27,455 bases of DNA from a virus, in the IMG/VR virus record IMGVR_UViG_3300042869_000358, positions 1 through 27,455 of that record. One strand, 5' to 3'. Position 1 is the first letter of the stretch; every line of letters begins with the position of its first letter. This document shows positions 1 through 12,800 of this stretch, one piece after another. Both the position numbers and the translations under genes were made by a program. Below the pieces are notes generated by a model. That model was not told where the DNA came from, searched no databases, and saw only the letters and a program-made list of their open reading frames with translations.

Positions 1-242
1 CCACTATTGACTACTACGTTAGAATCGGTGGCTCCAGTATAGTACCCTCCAGAATCGAGCTGGTCAAAGTCTATAGGAAGTGTAAAAAACTTACTAGATG
101 GGGTTGTGGGTCTATATCGGTAATTACCCAGTTTAAAGATGTTATCTGGCATGTTCATGTTCCACTCAGCCAAGACCAAACTCTGCAGCCTAACGGTCGC
201 TGATGCCTCTAGATGACCCTTCAGTGCCTCACTTACAAACAC
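1..242 (-). CDS. Putative minor tail protein, N-terminal part (cut by window edge)
   Basis: An open frame begins with GTG directly after the TAA of the upstream distal tail gene and stays open for 80 codons to the window edge. An AGAGGT ribosome binding site overlaps the end of the upstream gene, 4-5 nt before the GTG, so the two genes are probably translationally coupled. The N-terminus includes the stretch SLVLAEWNMNMPDNIFKLG. From memory, LAEWN-type N-termini occur in tail or receptor-binding proteins encoded after the tape measure in actinophages. Position, two genes after the tape measure, fits a baseplate or tail-tip component. Only about 80 residues are visible, so no domain can be assigned. 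An alternative start is one of two in-frame ATGs near residues 29 and 31, but these lack a comparable ribosome binding site. Confidence 0.7.
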   Translation of the reverse strand, partial: MFVSEALKGHLEASATVRLQSLVLAEWNMNMPDNIFKLGNYRYRPTTPSSKFFTLPIDFDQLDSGGYYTGATDSNVVVNS

Positions 243-884
243 TTAAACCTCTTCCAGGGTTACAGAGACATTCCAGAGATCCATATTAGTCCCACCACGT
301 TTTTGAACAGAATATGAGAAATCAGATATATAGACTTCCATTATTTGGCTATACTTATTTAAATTATTAAACTGGGTTTCGCCCTCTTGAAAGTTTTTAT
401 ATTTATCATATGATAAGAATATCCAGAAAGGTCCTTTGTGGTTTTCATACCAGTCTAAAAGTTCTGCTCCGCCTGCTCCGCCATCTACTGTAAACTCTTG
501 AGATGGGCTCTGACCTTTATACGGAGATAGTCCTGTTGCAATTTCAAAATCTGCAACATAAGGATATGCTCTTGATGGCAGGTTATCCCATGATGTAGTA
601 ATTGTCATCTTATCTGCAATATGATAAGATCTCATTCTTCCATTAATGGTTCTTTCACGCTTCTCAATACGAGTAGGTTTAAACTCAATAGGCTGTCTAT
701 TGTGATCTGAGATTATTAAGAACTGGTCTATCTCTGAAGCTGTAGCATCTGGTGCATCAGTTCCTACTTCATATCCCGTTGGAACATAAAGACCATTTGA
801 CAGTGTGCCAGCATTATTAGACCATAGCATTGCCTGTGGTCTTTGATACCTGCGTCTTCCAGACATGTATGCTGTTGTTGCCAT
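243..884 (-). CDS. Putative distal tail / tail-tip protein
   Basis: A 213-residue soluble protein with no signal peptide or membrane segment. It follows the tape measure gene, the usual place for the distal tail (Dit-like) or first baseplate protein that closes the tail tube. The ATG overlaps the tape measure stop as TAATG, and an AGAGGA ribosome binding site sits about 9 nt upstream, so coupling is likely. The N-terminus is basic (GRRRYQRPQ). The middle is beta-strand and aromatic rich (MTITTSWDNLPSRAYPYVAD), and the C-terminus (FWIFLSYDKY, then DLWNVSVTLEEV) looks like a beta-sandwich edge. I do not recognise a catalytic motif. The role is inferred mainly from position and length. A minor tail protein of another kind is possible. 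Confidence 0.72.
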   Translation of the reverse strand: MATTAYMSGRRRYQRPQAMLWSNNAGTLSNGLYVPTGYEVGTDAPDATASEIDQFLIISDHNRQPIEFKPTRIEKRERTINGRMRSYHIADKMTITTSWDNLPSRAYPYVADFEIATGLSPYKGQSPSQEFTVDGGAGGAELLDWYENHKGPFWIFLSYDKYKNFQEGETQFNNLNKYSQIMEVYISDFSYSVQKRGGTNMDLWNVSVTLEEV

Positions 885-3800
885 TATCGTTGTCCTCTAA
901 TTCTTTGTCCATCAATATACTTAATCTTCTGCATTACTGTGCTAGCAATATCGTCGGCATTTAAATTGTTACCGCTGACATTTACACTTAAACTATAATT
1001 ATACACTGAAGAGTCTGTAGAAATACCGTCATTTATTTTTGCTAGATTATTTGCACCATAGGCATCTACTGCTGACTTCTTAATAACAAATTCTCCTGGG
1101 GTAAGCATGCTTGAAATAGTGTCTTTATTTCCAAGGCCTGGAACAAGTCCTCCAGTTGCCATCATTAATCTATGTGTATCAGACTTGCTTGGGGTATAGT
1201 CTTCATCAATTAGTTTAGTTAATTTTTTTAATTTTGAAGCACTTATCTTAGACTCTATAATTTTTGGTATCTTTGGGTCAGGTAAAGAAACAGGTGGTAT
1301 TGCTGTTGCTGGGCTGATTGCTGGAATTGAAATCGCATCAGCATTAACTGCTCTTAAAACATATTCATTTACATCTTTTGTTATTATTTCACCTTCACCT
1401 GGAACAGTATTTATTTGATGAATTCCTACTTGATTTTCATATCTTGATGCTGTTGTAGCTGCTGGTTTAAAGCTTTCTAGTATAAACTTTGTATTAGGGG
1501 CAATAATGCCCTCGTGACTTAACCCTTGGGATTCAGCAAATGCAGCAATGTCGGGTATTCCTTTTACGCCTTCGCCAAAGTTTATTACTGCTAAAGCGTC
1601 TGTTTGTCCTCCGCTAGTTCCACCAAATGCTGCAATTTTTGCAGCAGCATCGTAATCATTAGTTATGGATCTAACTGTTGGAGATACAAAAGATTCTCCT
1701 ATTTGTAAACCAGACAGCGCCTCTAAATCTACATCGCTAAGTCCACGATATGAAGTTGTTCCTTCTGGAATAATAAATTTTTCAACCAGACTGTTAATTG
1801 CAGCTTTTTGGTTGGGAAGATGACCAAGTAGCGGTTTTTCTAAATAATTTCTTAATGCAAGAACGTCTGCTGGTGGAATGCCAAATTTTTCTGCTTTATT
1901 TAATGTGGCTAATTCATGTTCATAATAGTCTCTATCGCTCTTATACTTCCAATATGGGCTATCATTTGCGCTATGTTTATCAAAAAGTGCTTTTTCTGGA
2001 GTGGGTTCTGAACCGTAAAGTGCTTGGTATTTTGGCGGATGGGGATACGTTAGCCGTTCCCCACTCATTCGTATAGCAAACTCTTCTTCGGCTACCTCTT
2101 TTTGTAAATCATATAATTTAGCATAATCTGGATTTTCTTTTTCTGTAACTTTTAATTCTGTTGCTCTCTTATTATTCCAGCTTCTTCCATCTGCAATTAA
2201 TGCTTCTACTTCTGGGGTTAAAGGTGTAGGTGGAGGAGTAGGAATTCCATCAGGCGTAAAGTTCTTTGGTTTAATTGCTCCCATATCAAGCAATTTTGCA
2301 AATAGAGCATCTTGCCCAGGATGGATTGCACCTTTACCATGTAAGTCTGTTTTTAGTAATTGCTTAAGTGATTTTAGTGTCATTCCTTCTGGAAGCTTTG
2401 CTCCTGGAACAATTGAGTAAATTTCCTCGGCTACATTTGCTCTATTAGGGCCATGACCAAGTGGCAGTCCCCCCTTTGCAATTCTTGTTGCCCCACCAAT
2501 TTCATCTACTAATTTTGGGGGTAGGAAGGATGTAAATTCATCAAACATGCCACCAATAGAAAGTGGTGTTGGAACTTGTTCTGGCAAAACATCTATTCTA
2601 TATATACCAGCGTTGCTTCCCATAAATCCTGATGTGCCTGCGTTGCTACCTGCAAGATTTAAATGTCTACCTTGCTGCCCATAGGCTGTTGCCATTTTTG
2701 ATGACATGCTCCAATATCCGCCAAGTTCGCTAAATGCTTGAGTAGCTTTAAACATAGCAAGCTGTTGATTTGGATCTAGTCCGTGTGCCTCGGCATATGC
2801 TTTATTTGCAGATTTCATAAAATCTGGGACAACAGTTGCTAGATCATTTTTCCCAGCGAACGCCCCTTTTCCAAACGACCCTACTTTGTATAGAAAATCT
2901 TCTTTCGACATTCCTTGAACTGATGCATCGCCTTGCTTAGCTAAAATAGAATATGCTTCTTCCCAATAATAATGGTAGGCTTTAGCTAGATCTGTTGTTG
3001 GTGCGCTACCAAGAATAGCATGTGCATCTATCATTCCTTTAGCGCCTAATGTCATTTCTGGTAAAGCTCTTCCGTCTGCTTCAGCAAATTGAAGTGCTTT
3101 TCCTTGCAAGTTTCTAAGAATTGTTTTACTTGCTTTTGAAGGATTCATAACATTAACAACTTCAGGTTTAACAGGTGGAGCTGAAAGAGCAGCTCTAACA
3201 GGTGGAGCTGGAAGAGCAGCCATAACAGGTGGGACTTCAGGGGCAGCATTGGCTACAGATATTGGAGCAGATTTTGCTGCTGCACGTGCCTTAGCTGCAT
3301 TTAATAAACCTTCTGACCAATCTCCTGGAAGCCAGCCATCGTTCAAAGGTACTACTTCGTCCCCAATGCTATGTGCAAATTTATCTCCTGCTGGTGTTCT
3401 ATAAGGACTATGCGTAATTGGAGAAATTGATTTAGCATAATTCCACATTTCTGTTCCAATAAGTTGACCTTGGTGTGGAGGAAGTACTTTTATACCTTCA
3501 ACAACGTTAGTTATTTTATCCCAGCTTAGTTGGCCTATTTTTTCGCCATCTTTTGTTACATTTATAAAATTCAAATATGGATCTGATGTATCTACATTTA
3601 ACGAGTATCCCTCTGGTAGTTTAGGTTTTGCTACAGGAACGTCTGCAATAACTGGAACTTCAGGGGCAGCAACCTTTGAAGTAGCGGTATAGGAATCTAA
3701 AAATTCTGATATATCAATACGACCCATATCTTCTGGAACTATTTTAGGGGCTAGTTTAACTGGAGTATACCTTACTGGCATTTTTAAGCCAACTTCATTA

Positions 3801-6800
3801 ACAATGTCCCCTAAAACTCCAGTGTATTTGCTATCTAAAAATGCTTTCCAAATTTCGGAATCTGGTTTAACCCCTCCTGGATACATTCCAAATTCCTTTT
3901 GGAAATCATATCCCTTTATAAGACCTTTTCCACTAGATGCTTTTATTAAGCTAAGTAATGATAGCTTATATACATTTTCACCTGCACTTTCAAATGTTTC
4001 TTTTGTTCCTAAATAGTTTAATCTACCCATTGAATCTGCTTTTCCAGACTTCCAACCCATGGGATCTAAAGTTTTCCCTGCTAAATTATCTGACCAGGAT
4101 GCGTGTGTTGCATTCTTTAATAATTTAAAAGTTGCTAATTTTCCTATTCCTGCTTTACCTGTAGGTGTTTCTGGAACAACTTTTGAAGCAACAGCTGCAG
4201 CAGCAGGTTGATTTAATTTGGCTGATAGCTTAGTAAACATATCAATGCCCAAATCTTTTTCAACAAACTTTTTTACACCTTGAGGAATTACTTTGGCTGC
4301 AGCGTTTACTACTGGTTTTGCTAATTTTGCAATTGGAATAGGAATAACGGATGATCCAGCAATTAGGTTATCTCCAACACTAGACTTCATTTCTTGACCT
4401 GTAAGTCTAGCAATCGTCATTGCTAGAGGGGCCACTGGCGATGGGCCACCATATTTCACTAAGTCTTGGATAGTCTTACCAATTGATGGTAGGCCAAAGA
4501 AGTTTGCTGTCTGCTCCCAATTTTCTTTTTTAAAGATTTCTTTCCATCCCGAAGGATTTCCGTCTCTAGTTAATCCAGGACCATGCTGGTATCTGCCGTT
4601 ACCTGTAGTCTGTCCAGATGTTGTATAACCACCTGGTGGAGTTGAAGAAGCACCGTATTTATGTTTATGACCTACTGGACCGCCCTTGTGTAAATATCCT
4701 TCATTTAATGCACTAAGCATATTCATGCCATATTTATCTACCGCTGCTTTTCTGACAACAAATTCACCTGGAGTTAACATTGCTGGAACTGTATCAGTTC
4801 CCTTGCTAAATCCTCCAGCAGCAAACATCTCAGGAATTAGTCCGCCATAATTATAATATCCCATTCCCTTTAATATTGCTGCTATTGTTTCAGGGTTCAT
4901 TCCTTTAAGCTGAGGGTTTAAGAAAAGTCCTTCTGTGTAAGTTCCTTTAGGTCCAATTGTTCCAGGGTTTGGAGTTGGAGTTGGAGTTGGAGTTATAACG
5001 TTAGCGTTTGCTTCTAGCATACCTTCAGGGCTAAGAGCATATGCTTTTCTTGCTTCATTTAATTTTGCTCTTAATCCACTAATTATTGTGCTAGATTCTT
5101 GATTTTCAATAGCATTTGCTAATGCTTCTTCTGCTGCCGTTACTTTGGCTTTGGCTGCTGCTATTCTATCTGCTAATATTTTCTTATCAGCTTTTTCTCT
5201 ATCTTCTAATTCTTTCTTTTCAGCTGCTAACTTTGCAGCATCAGCATCGGTTTGTTTTTTTATAGCATCAGCATAAAGAGCTGCAAGTTCTTTTGCTGCA
5301 GTTTTAGCAAGTCCTAGTTGTTTAGTAAAATCTAATGCTGCTGCTTCTGCTGCTTTTAACCCAGCTTCTATTTTTGCAAACTCAGCCTTCATTGCTTCAG
5401 TAGCAGCGGCTATTTCTGCATCTTTAGCTTTTCTAAGAGCGTCTGCTTTTGCTTGAGCTGCTGCTAATGCATCTTGTGCCGTTTTTAAATTATCTTCTGC
5501 TTTTTTAAGATCTGCATTTAAACCAATCATCTCATTTTTATGATCTGTTTGTGCTTTCTTGATTGCTGCTTCTCTTGCATCTTGTTTTTCTTGAATCTTA
5601 TCTTCTTGTGTATTTATTGCTGCTTGCTGAACAGCTATAGCAGCATTCTTTGCTTCTATCTGTGTTTGAATTGCATATAGACCGTTGTTAACAGTTTGTC
5701 TAGATAATTCTAAAGCATATATTTGATCTTCTTTGTCTTTAATTGCTTTAATATATGCAAGTCTACCTTCACTATTTTCAATATTATAAATTTTTTCTTG
5801 TTTCTCTGCAATGTCTTTTTCTAGCGCTGCTCGTCGTACTTGAATTTCATAAGAAGCTCTTTCAATTGCATACTGTCTTGCAGCAATCTGATCTCTAGTT
5901 AATCCAGAAGAAGATTTGACTGCTTCAAGTTCTGCTTCTTTTGCTTTTCCTAGCGTTCCTTGTTGTGATCCCAAAGATTTTGCTGCTTGAGTTGCTCTAA
6001 TGTCTTGTACTGCAGCAGCTGCTGCTGAAATATCACCCTTACTTAAAGCATCTGCCAATCCAAGTTGTTGCTTTTGTTGTTCAACAATGTCTTGATTAAG
6101 CTCAGCAACTTTTGTTAGTGCGTCTTCTTGTACTTTATATTTATCGTTAATTGATTCAGCTATCTTATCCATTACCGCTAAGTCTTCACTTAGTTTAGAA
6201 GACTCATCTTGCATATCACTAAGTGGCAACTCAAAATCAATTGAGATTTTTCTTTGAATTCCTTCTATTTCTTTTTGTATTTTTTCAACAGCACGAGTAT
6301 ATTGCATTTCGATTGTTCTGTTATATGATGCAATTTCTTGTTGAAACATTTCAATCGGTCTATTAAATTGTTCTTGAATTCTAACCTGTGTATCTGCTAC
6401 AAACTTTTCTGCTCCCTCTAAAGATAAAGCGTTAGTGTCAAGGCCTCCGAGAGAATCTCCAAATCCCATTGCTACACTAATCTTTGAATCCATCTTTATG
6501 TCTTTAGCATCTTGTATTTTCTTAATTTCAGTGTTAAGATCTTTAATTTTTTGAACAAACCCAGCTGTATCGGTAGTGTATGCATCTTCTATATCTTCTA
6601 CTGCTTTATCATATAGTTTGTTCTGAGCATCAACCTTGTCTGAAGCTTTGTCAAATATTGTTTGTAATCCATCTTCAACTTTAGTAACAGCTCCAGTAGC
6701 TGGGTCTATTGTAATCTTATCGTCAATTGTTGCTTGAATTTCATCAACGGCTTTATCTGCGCCTGCAATAATTGGGTCCCATTTAATTGCTATTCCTGCT

Positions 6801-9800
6801 TCAGTTGCTGCAATTATTTTTTGCATATTAGACATTGCTCGATCAAATATGGATTGAACACTGCCAGCAATTTCTTCTATAGATCTTTTTAGATCAGAAA
6901 TGTTTGCATTTACTTTGACCGTAGTTTTAATATTTGATAATCCAAGCTCTATATCTTTTTTAAGTTTGTCAACTTCTGGGGCTGCTGTTTTAGGATCTAG
7001 CATTTTCTTTACAGTATTAAGTAATGTTGGGCTATCTCCTATTATTTTTAGGTCTTCTGCTGAGTAGTTAAATTTTGTTCTTGCCTTAGATAAAGTATTA
7101 AGGTCTTCATTTGCTTTGTCTAATTCCTTTTGAGAATTATCAATAACTGATATTAATGCTCTATCTAAACCAAGAGTTTCATCTTTGGCTGCTTTTGCTG
7201 CAGCAGCCATTTCAAGCATCTTTTTCTTATCTATTTTTTTAGCATTAATAGCAACAGCTAGGTTAGCATCTGCTGTCATTTCAAGAGCAGTTGCAGTATC
7301 TACTCCTGCTGCTTTTAGTTTCTTAAATGCTGCATCTTGGGCTACACTATCTTGAACAACTCTAATTTGAGCATCATGATATTCTCCAACAACCTTTTCA
7401 TTAAAGGCTGCTTTTAATGCTACGCCTTGTTCAGTTAATACAACCTTACCTTTTTTAACACGCATATAGATATCACGAGTTTTATTGTCCATGCTCTCAA
7501 GCATGCCTATGAATTCTCTATTAAATCCACCCTTTGTACCAGCCATTAATTGTTGAGATACTCCAGCAAATTTTGTTATACCCTTGCCAGAAACAATCTT
7601 CATTAAATATGATAGGCTTCCCTCAGCATCAATTGAGGCATCACGAACAAACTTAAGTTTCTTAAGCATTTCATCTAGTGTGGTATCTCTTGGTGGTGGG
7701 ATGACTGGATCATTAAGATTGTCGTCAATAATTTTTGTAGGGTCTGGCTTATCATAACCTTTTCCAATAAGTTTTGAAATAGTTGTAAGTCCTGTACCAG
7801 CTTCTGCTTTAAACGTTGGATCATTTGAGGCTATTGTATAATTAACAACAAGGCTTTTATTTATTGTTTCTTTTCCTTCTGAAAGTTCTGCCCAGTTATC
7901 TTTAACACCTTTAAATACTAATGGGTCTGTTCCAGCAAGTTCTTGTACTAGTTTAAAGTCTAGTTTCTCTGGTAAGTCTTTAATTGATGCTATTGCTCTT
8001 GTAGCATTAATTATTTGTGTAACACCATTTGCTTTTAGATTTAATTTTATCCCATACGCTTGTTCCATATTTGCAATTGCTGCAACTGCTTCTATGTCAG
8101 TATCAAAAGATTCTTTATTTTTGTTTACATAATTAAATAAAATTTCTACAGTTTTTGCATCTGCACCAGTCTTAGCAAAAAGGTCCATCATAACAGCAGT
8201 GTCAGCAAACCCTTGTTCATTTATTGTAAAATTAATTACTCCTTCTAAGTTTTTATTTTCTGCAGAATACTCTAATATCTTTAATACTGTTGAGGCGCTT
8301 AGCTGTTTAGATGCAAAACCTAGCTGTATTGTCTTTTTAAATGGTGTATCTGAAAGCTCTGAAAGGTTATCTTTTGCTTGTCCTACAAATGCTTTAACTG
8401 CATCAGATGAATCTTTATATAAAACATCAATTGATGCATTAATTGCTTTTGTAAAATCATCAGAGCCTAGCCCAGATCCAAGGGTCTGTACTTGCTTAAG
8501 TGTTTCTGCATTTGCAATATTTAGTTCATCAACTTTTGCTTTTTTCTGATTTTGAAGGTCAATAACTTCTTTTTCTGTTTTTGCATTTTTAATCTTTATA
8601 TCATATTCTTGTTTTACACCATCTAGCAATTGTTGATTTTGAGCTATTGCTTCTGCTCCAAGTTGAACAGCAGCTGCATCTAGTTTTGCATTTCTTGACT
8701 TAAATTCAGTTTCACCAAATGGTAGAACTCCTACTCCTGTAGCGCCAACTGCAATATCAATAGCCTTTTTCCAACCTGGCAAAGAATTCCAAACTGCCAT
8801 GTCATTGGCACCAACTAATGCTTGTTCGAAAGCATCTTTGACATTGGTGTATGTGTCTGCTTTTATTTTTAAAGCTATCTCTAATGGATTTTCATATAAG
8901 TTTGATCCATCAGGTCCTAGAAGTTTAACAAGATTACCAGTAATTTTTGCTGGAATCTCATAACTACCAAGTTTTTGACCAAGAGCTGCTGCAATGCTTG
9001 CTGCTTGTTCTGTTGTTATAACGCCTTGAAGAACTGCCTGGCTAAGGCCTGTTGAAACATTTTTTGCAATTGCATCTGAGGTTAATCCAGATTTTGCAAG
9101 AATATCTATATCTCCTAATAAATTTTTTCCAAAATCACTTTCAAGAAGATTTTGTCCAACTGTTCTTTGTGCTTCTGTTGTTCCTGAAACAATGTTGTCT
9201 CTTCTTTTTGATGCCTCTTCTGAAGCACTAACGGTGTCAGTTATTACAGATAAAGACTGAAGTTTTTTAGAAGTCATAGACATAGCATTTGCTAAGCCAA
9301 TTCCTTCTTTTCTAGCATCTTCAATCTGCTTATTCATCATTAGTACTGATACTCCTAATACCGCAATAGCTGCAACTGCTGCTACCCAAGGATTTGCAAG
9401 CATTGGAAGAAGTGCTACTATTCCTTGTATACCAAATACAAAAGGCATTGCGGCAGTTGCTATTTCTCCAAGCTTTCCACCTGAGAATGCAGCCATCATT
9501 GTTAAGCCAGCAACAGCACCAGATGCAATATTTGCTTTATGACCAAGGTCTTTAAATCTTCCAGTTGTATTTTTGAATTCAGTGTTTAATGCATCAAATT
9601 GTTTTTTAAACTCAGCATCTGAAAGTCCAGCTCCTGGCATAGTAATTTTCATTCCGCTTGTATTTGGCTTTAGCAAACCAGCCAATGCATCAGCTTGAGA
9701 AATTCTGGCATCAGCAAATCCAGGACGAACAGTCTTTACTCTTGGAGCTTTTTGACCCTTTTTACCTTTTTTAGCTTTTGAACCCTGAACAACTTCTTCA

Positions 9801-12800
9801 TCTTTTTTAAGTGGTGGTGCTATTTTTGAATCTCCTGGATCTCCAGAAGAAGACTTAATGTTTGCAGGTCTAGACTCTGTTTGTGGTTTTCTTGTTTTTC
9901 CAGTTTTTACATTTTCAATTTCTTCATCTGGTTTAATTACAATAGATGTATGTCTTTTGTGTAATTCTCTCCAGTCAACTCCTTTAGCTTCCTCAATTCT
10001 TGTAAGCATATTTTCATAGTATGGTCTTTCTAGAGGATTTAAATTAAAATCTATTAAAGCTTGTTTTATTATGCCTTCTTGCCTGTTAAGTTCTGCAAGC
10101 ATTTTGTCGTGGTAAACATCTGGAGTCATGCTCTTTGCAATGTCAACAGTTGCATTTCCAAACCATTGTGGAGATCTTGCAGCATTTGGACCTGAAACTC
10201 CACCCAAATTCTTTTCTGCTATTTCTTTTATTGAAGGAATATCCATAGTCAGATATCTTGGGCCAGATGCTTTATTTAATACTCCAGATCTTCCAGGATC
10301 TGTTAGTACACTTCCTCCAAGATTTCCCTTTTTAAGGTCTGTGTCTCCACGAACGCCTGCTGCAACTACTTGTGTAAAGTAATCATTTTCACTAAATGTT
10401 CTTGGAATTGTTGCTGGATCAAATGCTTCATTATATGGAGACTCTAATGCAAATAGTTTTTTACCTGTTTTTGAATCTTCTATAACTCTTAGTGTTTGCT
10501 CTGGGGTGTCTAAACCAACTCTTCTTCCAATTTCTGTTAAACGTTGTTCTGCAAGAGCTATGTCTTCAGTCATCATAGGCTTTACAAATACTTGTGTGCC
10601 ATCTGATTTTTTATATACTCCGCCTAAATGATTTGCTTCTTCGAAGCTGAAGCCTGAAGTTTTAGATATCTTTTCTCCGTACCTAGTAACTGGCTCATCT
10701 TTAAATCTACTATTTTTTACATTTTTATCAGTTTCTGCAAAGATTTTATCTTCTTTTGTCTGTGCTTTAACAGTTGCATCATCAGGGAATAGTTCAGCAA
10801 TGGTTGGTCTACCGCCAGTTGCTGGATAAAAACCTGTATCAAATCTGTAGTCCATACCAGCAATTGTTGCGTGTGCTATTGCTTTTGTAGGATTTCTTTC
10901 TACATCTAATACAGCAGTAGCTCGCATTGCTTTGGCCAATGCAGCAGTATTTGGATGCTCTCCATCTACTAAACGTTGAACACTAGCTCTATCGGTTCCT
11001 CGTGCTTTTAGTTGATCATCTGTCATAGCTAAAAGATCTTGACCAATACTACCCTTTACGGTATTTAAATAATTATTTGACCAACCTAACTCTGGAACAA
11101 TATTTGCTGCTCTAAATATTTTATTTCCATCTGAATCTACAGACTCAATAAGGTGTGCTTGTTCAAGTTGAAAATAACTCTTTTTTTGTCCTGGCGTAAG
11201 TTCAATACCACGCTCTTTAAGATATTTTTCAATTGCTTCTTGTTCTTGAATTTTGTTTGGATACCCTGCTTCTTTAGCTAGATCTGATATTTTACCTGAT
11301 CTTGCAGAAGTTATGCCAGATCCTCTATACCCAGTTCCAATAACTAATCTTTTTTGTATTGAGCTAGCATTAAATTTTTGTCCTGGCTGAGATTTTTGAT
11401 CAAATGCTTTTATTATTTTTTCTCTACTAAGAGTTGTTTGCTCTCCTGTTTTTGGATCTGTAAAAACATATGTATCTGCTTTTTCTCCAGGAACAAACTT
11501 ATCTATAAGTTTTCTAAGTCCATCTGCGCCATCTGGAGTTCTAGCGTTATACTCTCTATCAAAAAGTGTAACTTTACTTTTTTCTGTTTTATAGTGTTCT
11601 TTTATTTCATCAATAATTAATTTTTTAGTTGCTGCAGATGTTCCTTTTGCTAATAATTTTCTTGCAGCCTTTAGGTCTCCATCCTCTACTGCTTTTCTTA
11701 ACTTTGTTGCAGAAACATCGTCTTCGCTACCTGGTACTCTAGGTACTTCTACTTTTTCTAAAGTGATCCCGTGTTTTTCTGCTGCTAGATCAAAAACTGT
11801 GCTTTCCATACGGTCTGAGCCAAGTAGTACTTTTACTTCTGTAATCCCTCTATTTTTTAAATCTTCCATTACAGCAAATGGATCTGTTGCAACAACTGGT
11901 GGCTTTCCTACAGATTCTTCTATTTGTCTAACTCTAGTGTCTAAAGAAACAACACCTTTTTTTGCTTTAGTTCCTGCTGATGTGTACTGTATAAATTCGG
12001 ATCCTTCGGCAACGGCAAGAGATTTTCCTTGATTAGCAATATCTTCATGTGCAGTAGTAAATGGTTGGTGGGCTCCAAAGGCTACAACAGCTGTTGTGCC
12101 TTTACTAAACCCTTGAAGTTTGCCATTAACCATTGCATCAATGATTGGTTGGTATGCAGGGTTTTGTGCAACATCTCTTGGAATAACGGCTTCTCCAGGA
12201 GTAAGCATAGAAGGTACTGTATCTTTAGTACCTATTCCTGGAACATAAGTTGATCCAGTAGAGAACTTCTTTGAAGTAGGTCCCTTAAATCCTGGTGACA
12301 TCATTCCTGGATTTGCTCTTGCAAATGTTAGTGCTGCTGTAGTTGCTTGTACATAAGCATTACGAAGAGCATGGACAGCGGTAGCTTCTAAGTTAAATGA
12401 TTGTGTAAGTCTTGTATGGGCTTGGTTAAGAGATGCTGCTACAGTTGCTGCTTCTAGTTGTTCTGCATTTAGGTATGATGTCTGTTGAGACAATACCGTT
12501 GTATTTCCACTAAGTTTTAAGAACCCTGAACGAAGAGCAAGGAATAGTTTAATGATGTTAGCTGCACCGTTAGCAACTAAACCAAATGTCATTAATAGTG
12601 TTGGTCCAAGTATACCTACTAGTGTAGTTGCAACAACTATAAACTTTTTAGTACCGTCGCCAAGACCATCGAACTTCTTTAATATCTCTGCTGCAAATTT
12701 TATTATTGGTGTTAAAGCCTCAAGGAAAGCTTTTCCAATTGGCATAATCGAAACTTTTAAATCTTCTACAGCTTGTTTAAAGTCTACGCCTACTGCATCT

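Noticed and set aside
3170-3240. Short repeats as a CRISPR-like array
   Set aside because: The 27-nt units are contiguous, without spacers, in frame, and encode a protein linker.
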